Assembly: GCA_964649515.1 (NCBI GenBank)
Contig: CAZYPV010000047.1
Span: forward strand, 1 to 26,213
DNA: 26,213 nt
Origin: CALKGK01 sp964649515
GTDB lineage: Bacteria > Bacteroidota > Bacteroidia > Flavobacteriales_D > Sanyastnellaceae
Reading direction: 5' to 3'
Positions within the stretch are counted from its first letter, which is position 1; every line of letters starts with the position of its first letter. The position numbers and the translations under genes were made by a program. This document shows, piece after piece, positions 24,344-26,213 of this stretch. The notes under the pieces are model-generated. The model searched no databases. It was not told where the DNA came from and worked only from the letters and a program-made list of their open reading frames with translations.

Positions 24344-25792
24344 TTACTCCTGTTCTCCTTGATAGGAAATGGCCGCTTTATTCACGATAAAGAGGTTGCA
24401 AAGTGCTGCAATTCCTAGGGAAATTCCTGCCAACAACATCGCATTGATTGCTCCTTCACCAAAAATAGTTTCATAAATGGGTGTTAAAGCGGTGGCCGCA
24501 GTAATCTGTGGAATGACGATAAACATGTTGAATAGTCCCATAAACACACCCATTTTCTTTGCGTCAATGAACGAAGACAACATGGCATAAGGCATGGAAA
24601 GAATGGACCCCCAAGAAATTCCGATTCCAATGAATGAAAAGATCAGGTGTTGCGGATCTGTGATGAAATACATGCTAATGAACCCAATCGACCCTGCCAA
24701 CAAGCTCAGCATGTGAACGTATTTCCGATTGATTCTTCGTTTCGCCGTGTACAAGGTTAACAACAAAGCAAAAGCCATTGAACTAAGTCCGTACATTCCC
24801 ATGTAAGACCCCACCAAATCTGCAGCGTCGTTGAAGGCTTTATCGGCGACAGTATAATCCATGCTCTCCGCTAGGAACTGTGCGCTTCTGGCTTGGAAAA
24901 GCGCAATCTCATCCAAGGTTTTTCCTGCAAAAGAATCCATGGTCATGGGCTCGGAGAGGCTTGGTTTTGGCGCTTTGAAGATGTGTTCTGTTAGCGCTGG
25001 TGTAGCCAAAGACCACATAGCGAAAAAGGCGAACCACGAGAAAAACTGCACAACACCAAGCTTTTTCATGGTGAGTGGCATGTTTCCGATATTTCTCAAT
25101 ACCTCCATGGTGGCTTTAACCAAACCAGCATTTTCCTTCTTTTCACGCTCGAAGGCCTCCATGTCTTCGGGTGGATATTCATCGGTGGTGAACACCGTAT
25201 AAAGAATGGACCCTAAGAAGACCACTGCACCAATAGCAAAAGCAACTTTAACCGATTCGGGCACCATGCCCGGATCTGCTTCATTGCTTACCCCCAATTG
25301 CTTCACCGCCCAAGGCAAGTTGGACGCTACCCATGTTCCAATACCGATGATGAGGGTTTGCATCACAAAACCATACGACCGTTGTGAATCGGGAAGCTTA
25401 TCCGCCACCAATGCTCGGAAGGGTTCCATGGAAATGTTGATGGACGCATCCAAAACCCACAGACTTCCTGCCGCAATCCAAAGTGCTGAACTGTGAGGAA
25501 CGAAGAATAGGGTGATTGAACTTAAAATGGCACCAATGAGGAAAAACGGACGCCTTCTCCCCCATCTCGGATGCCACGTGTTATCGGAAAGGTGGCCTAC
25601 AATGGGTTGAACGAGCAGTCCGGTTAAAGGAGCAGCAATCCACAACATGGGAATGTCGTGCTCATTCGCCCCCAAAGTTTGGAAGATCCTGCTCATAAAA
25701 CCACCTTGCAAAGCAAAGCCGAATTGTATTCCAAGAAATCCGAAGCTCATGTTCCAGATTTGGAAAAAGCCCAATTTTGCCTGTTTTCTCAT
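24344..25792 (-). CDS. MFS transporter, SUT/SLC45-like disaccharide type
   Basis: This 482-residue protein has about twelve transmembrane segments. The N-terminus FFQIWNMSFGFLGIQFGFALQ and the loop 2-3 motif GHLSDNTWHPRWGRRRPFF (Gly66, Asp70, Arg76, Arg79-81) are hallmarks of glycoside-type MFS carriers related to sucrose transporters and the maltose carriers found in Bacteroidota. A long hydrophilic insert (about residues 285-330) precedes TM7. It probably imports a disaccharide such as maltose or sucrose with cations; the substrate is inferred from family only. It lies 120 bases upstream of and in the same direction as the multi-module protein. A partial -7 box TAGTTTTA is at 25828-25821. 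No SusC/SusD, amylase or phosphorylase gene is in the window. Confidence 0.88.
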   Translation of the reverse strand: MRKQAKLGFFQIWNMSFGFLGIQFGFALQGGFMSRIFQTLGANEHDIPMLWIAAPLTGLLVQPIVGHLSDNTWHPRWGRRRPFFLIGAILSSITLFFVPHSSALWIAAGSLWVLDASINISMEPFRALVADKLPDSQRSYGFVMQTLIIGIGTWVASNLPWAVKQLGVSNEADPGMVPESVKVAFAIGAVVFLGSILYTVFTTDEYPPEDMEAFEREKKENAGLVKATMEVLRNIGNMPLTMKKLGVVQFFSWFAFFAMWSLATPALTEHIFKAPKPSLSEPMTMDSFAGKTLDEIALFQARSAQFLAESMDYTVADKAFNDAADLVGSYMGMYGLSSMAFALLLTLYTAKRRINRKYVHMLSLLAGSIGFISMYFITDPQHLIFSFIGIGISWGSILSMPYAMLSSFIDAKKMGVFMGLFNMFIVIPQITAATALTPIYETIFGEGAINAMLLAGISLGIAALCNLFIVNKAAISYQGEQE

Positions 25793-25860
25793 GTAAAAAA
25801 TCTTTGGGGGTGGAAGATACTAAAACTAGTGTAATCAGTACACTTTTCACCTTTCGAATG

Positions 25861-25892
25861 AAAAAGCCCCTTTCCTAAGTAGAAAAGGGGCT
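25861..25892 (-). terminator. Intrinsic terminator after the right-edge partial gene
   Basis: AGCCCCTTT (25865-25873) pairs with AAAGGGGCT (25884-25892), nine perfect pairs around a ten-base loop. On the minus strand the stem is followed by five T (complement of 25861-25865), 18 bases after the stop at 25911. A plus-strand T5 tail also exists (25894-25898), so the hairpin could work both ways. Confidence 0.8.
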
Positions 25893-25910
25893 CTTTTTCA
25901 AAGGTTTATT

Positions 25911-26213
25911 TTATTGACATGCTGTTCCAAGTACACTTAAGAACAAGAGGAGGTCAGAAGAATTAATGAGTCCGTCTGAGTTAAAGTCTCCTTCGCAAGA
26001 TTCCGGTGTGAAATCACAGGAACCATCATCCACGTTAGCGTAAATGTTGTAATTGTTGGCAAGCGGGTTGGTACATCCCGGACGAGAATAAACACAAGAT
26101 CCATCATCTACCGTTGCTGCGGGGTTGTAATTGTCTGCTTCCTCATAAGTACAACCGTTCACTGATGAGAAAGTACAAGATCCGTCATCATTGTTTGCGG
26201 CTGGGTCGAAGTT
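25911..26213 (-). CDS. C-terminal part of a secreted protein with GCT...DDGSC loops and dockerin-like terminus
   Basis: The gene enters from the right edge in frame; only the last 100 residues are visible. An in-frame GTG at 26162 is not the start, because the open frame continues upstream with another loop. The visible part has three loops of about 21-26 residues (one cut by the edge) of the form GCT-x-x-x-A-x-N-Y-N-x-x-A-x-x-D-D-G-S-C. It ends in a 27-residue cysteine-bracketed segment containing an EF-hand-like loop (DFNSDGLINSSD), then LGTACQ. This terminus aligns without gaps to the end of the 1050-residue protein, with 16 of the last 28 residues identical. No T9SS type A sorting domain follows. 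Full function unknown. A strong terminator lies just downstream. Confidence 0.85.
   Translation of the reverse strand, partial: NFDPAANNDDGSCTFSSVNGCTYEEADNYNPAATVDDGSCVYSRPGCTNPLANNYNIYANVDDGSCDFTPESCEGDFNSDGLINSSDLLLFLSVLGTACQ

Noticed and set aside
26160..26162. GTG as the start of a short complete protein at the right edge
   Set aside because: The frame stays open to the window edge and encodes another DDGSC loop upstream, so the gene is truncated by the window and not short.
21071..26213. Repetitive sequence as a CRISPR array or DNA satellite
   Set aside because: The periodicity is in protein modules, the DNA copies are diverged and there are no short identical repeats with unique spacers.

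Overview
This window looks like chromosomal DNA from a member of the Bacteroidota, most likely an aerobic marine-type Flavobacteriales bacterium. Four things point there: three proteins end in type IX secretion (T9SS) C-terminal sorting domains, there is an S46 dipeptidyl-peptidase, SprB-type and GCT...DDGSC-type repeats are present, and several genes carry TAnnTTTG promoter boxes while clear Shine-Dalgarno sites are absent. No rRNA, tRNA, CRISPR array, insertion sequence or phage gene was seen. Coding density is very high, and no gene-free stretch exceeds about 190 bases.

Layout. Positions 1-3252 (minus strand) hold a tightly overlapping four-gene cluster: S8 subtilase, outer-membrane barrel protein, membrane-anchored J-domain protein and S46 peptidase (cut by the window edge). 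Divergent from it is ltaE (threonine aldolase, 3273-4292), which converges on a T9SS cargo protein (4325-6190). A divergent promoter region then starts a plus-strand operon, cvfB-like, yaaA, FKBP lipoprotein, mtfA-like (6276-9397). It is followed by a large secreted M43 metalloprotease/adhesin of 1374 residues (9472-13596) with its own terminator. A minus-strand SRPBCC/GyrI-like protein (13693-14694) diverges from a DUF819 transporter (14784-16082). Next come a FrnE-type DsbA oxidoreductase, a small exported protein translationally coupled to a T9SS cargo protein (17033-19359), and an HDAC-family deacetylase. The deacetylase overlaps tail-to-tail with ribA (20298-20885).

The right end (minus strand) is the most unusual part. 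A 1050-residue exported protein is built from seven copies of a beta-sandwich, starch-binding-like module, each carrying a fixed cysteine signature. It is interrupted by a lamin-tail-like domain and ends in GCT...DDGSC loops and a cysteine-bracketed, single EF-hand (dockerin-like) terminus. Directly upstream is an MFS transporter of the SUT/SLC45-like disaccharide type. Beyond that, a second protein, cut by the window edge, ends in the same loops and terminus. These two proteins lack the usual T9SS sorting domain. Their shared terminus is a candidate alternative anchoring or sorting element, and the transporter suggests a link to alpha-glucan or disaccharide use. Both of these are inferences.

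Overall the genes describe a cell that invests in secreted proteases, peptide harvesting, adhesins and surface glycan interaction, alongside ordinary housekeeping functions (stress response, folding, riboflavin synthesis).
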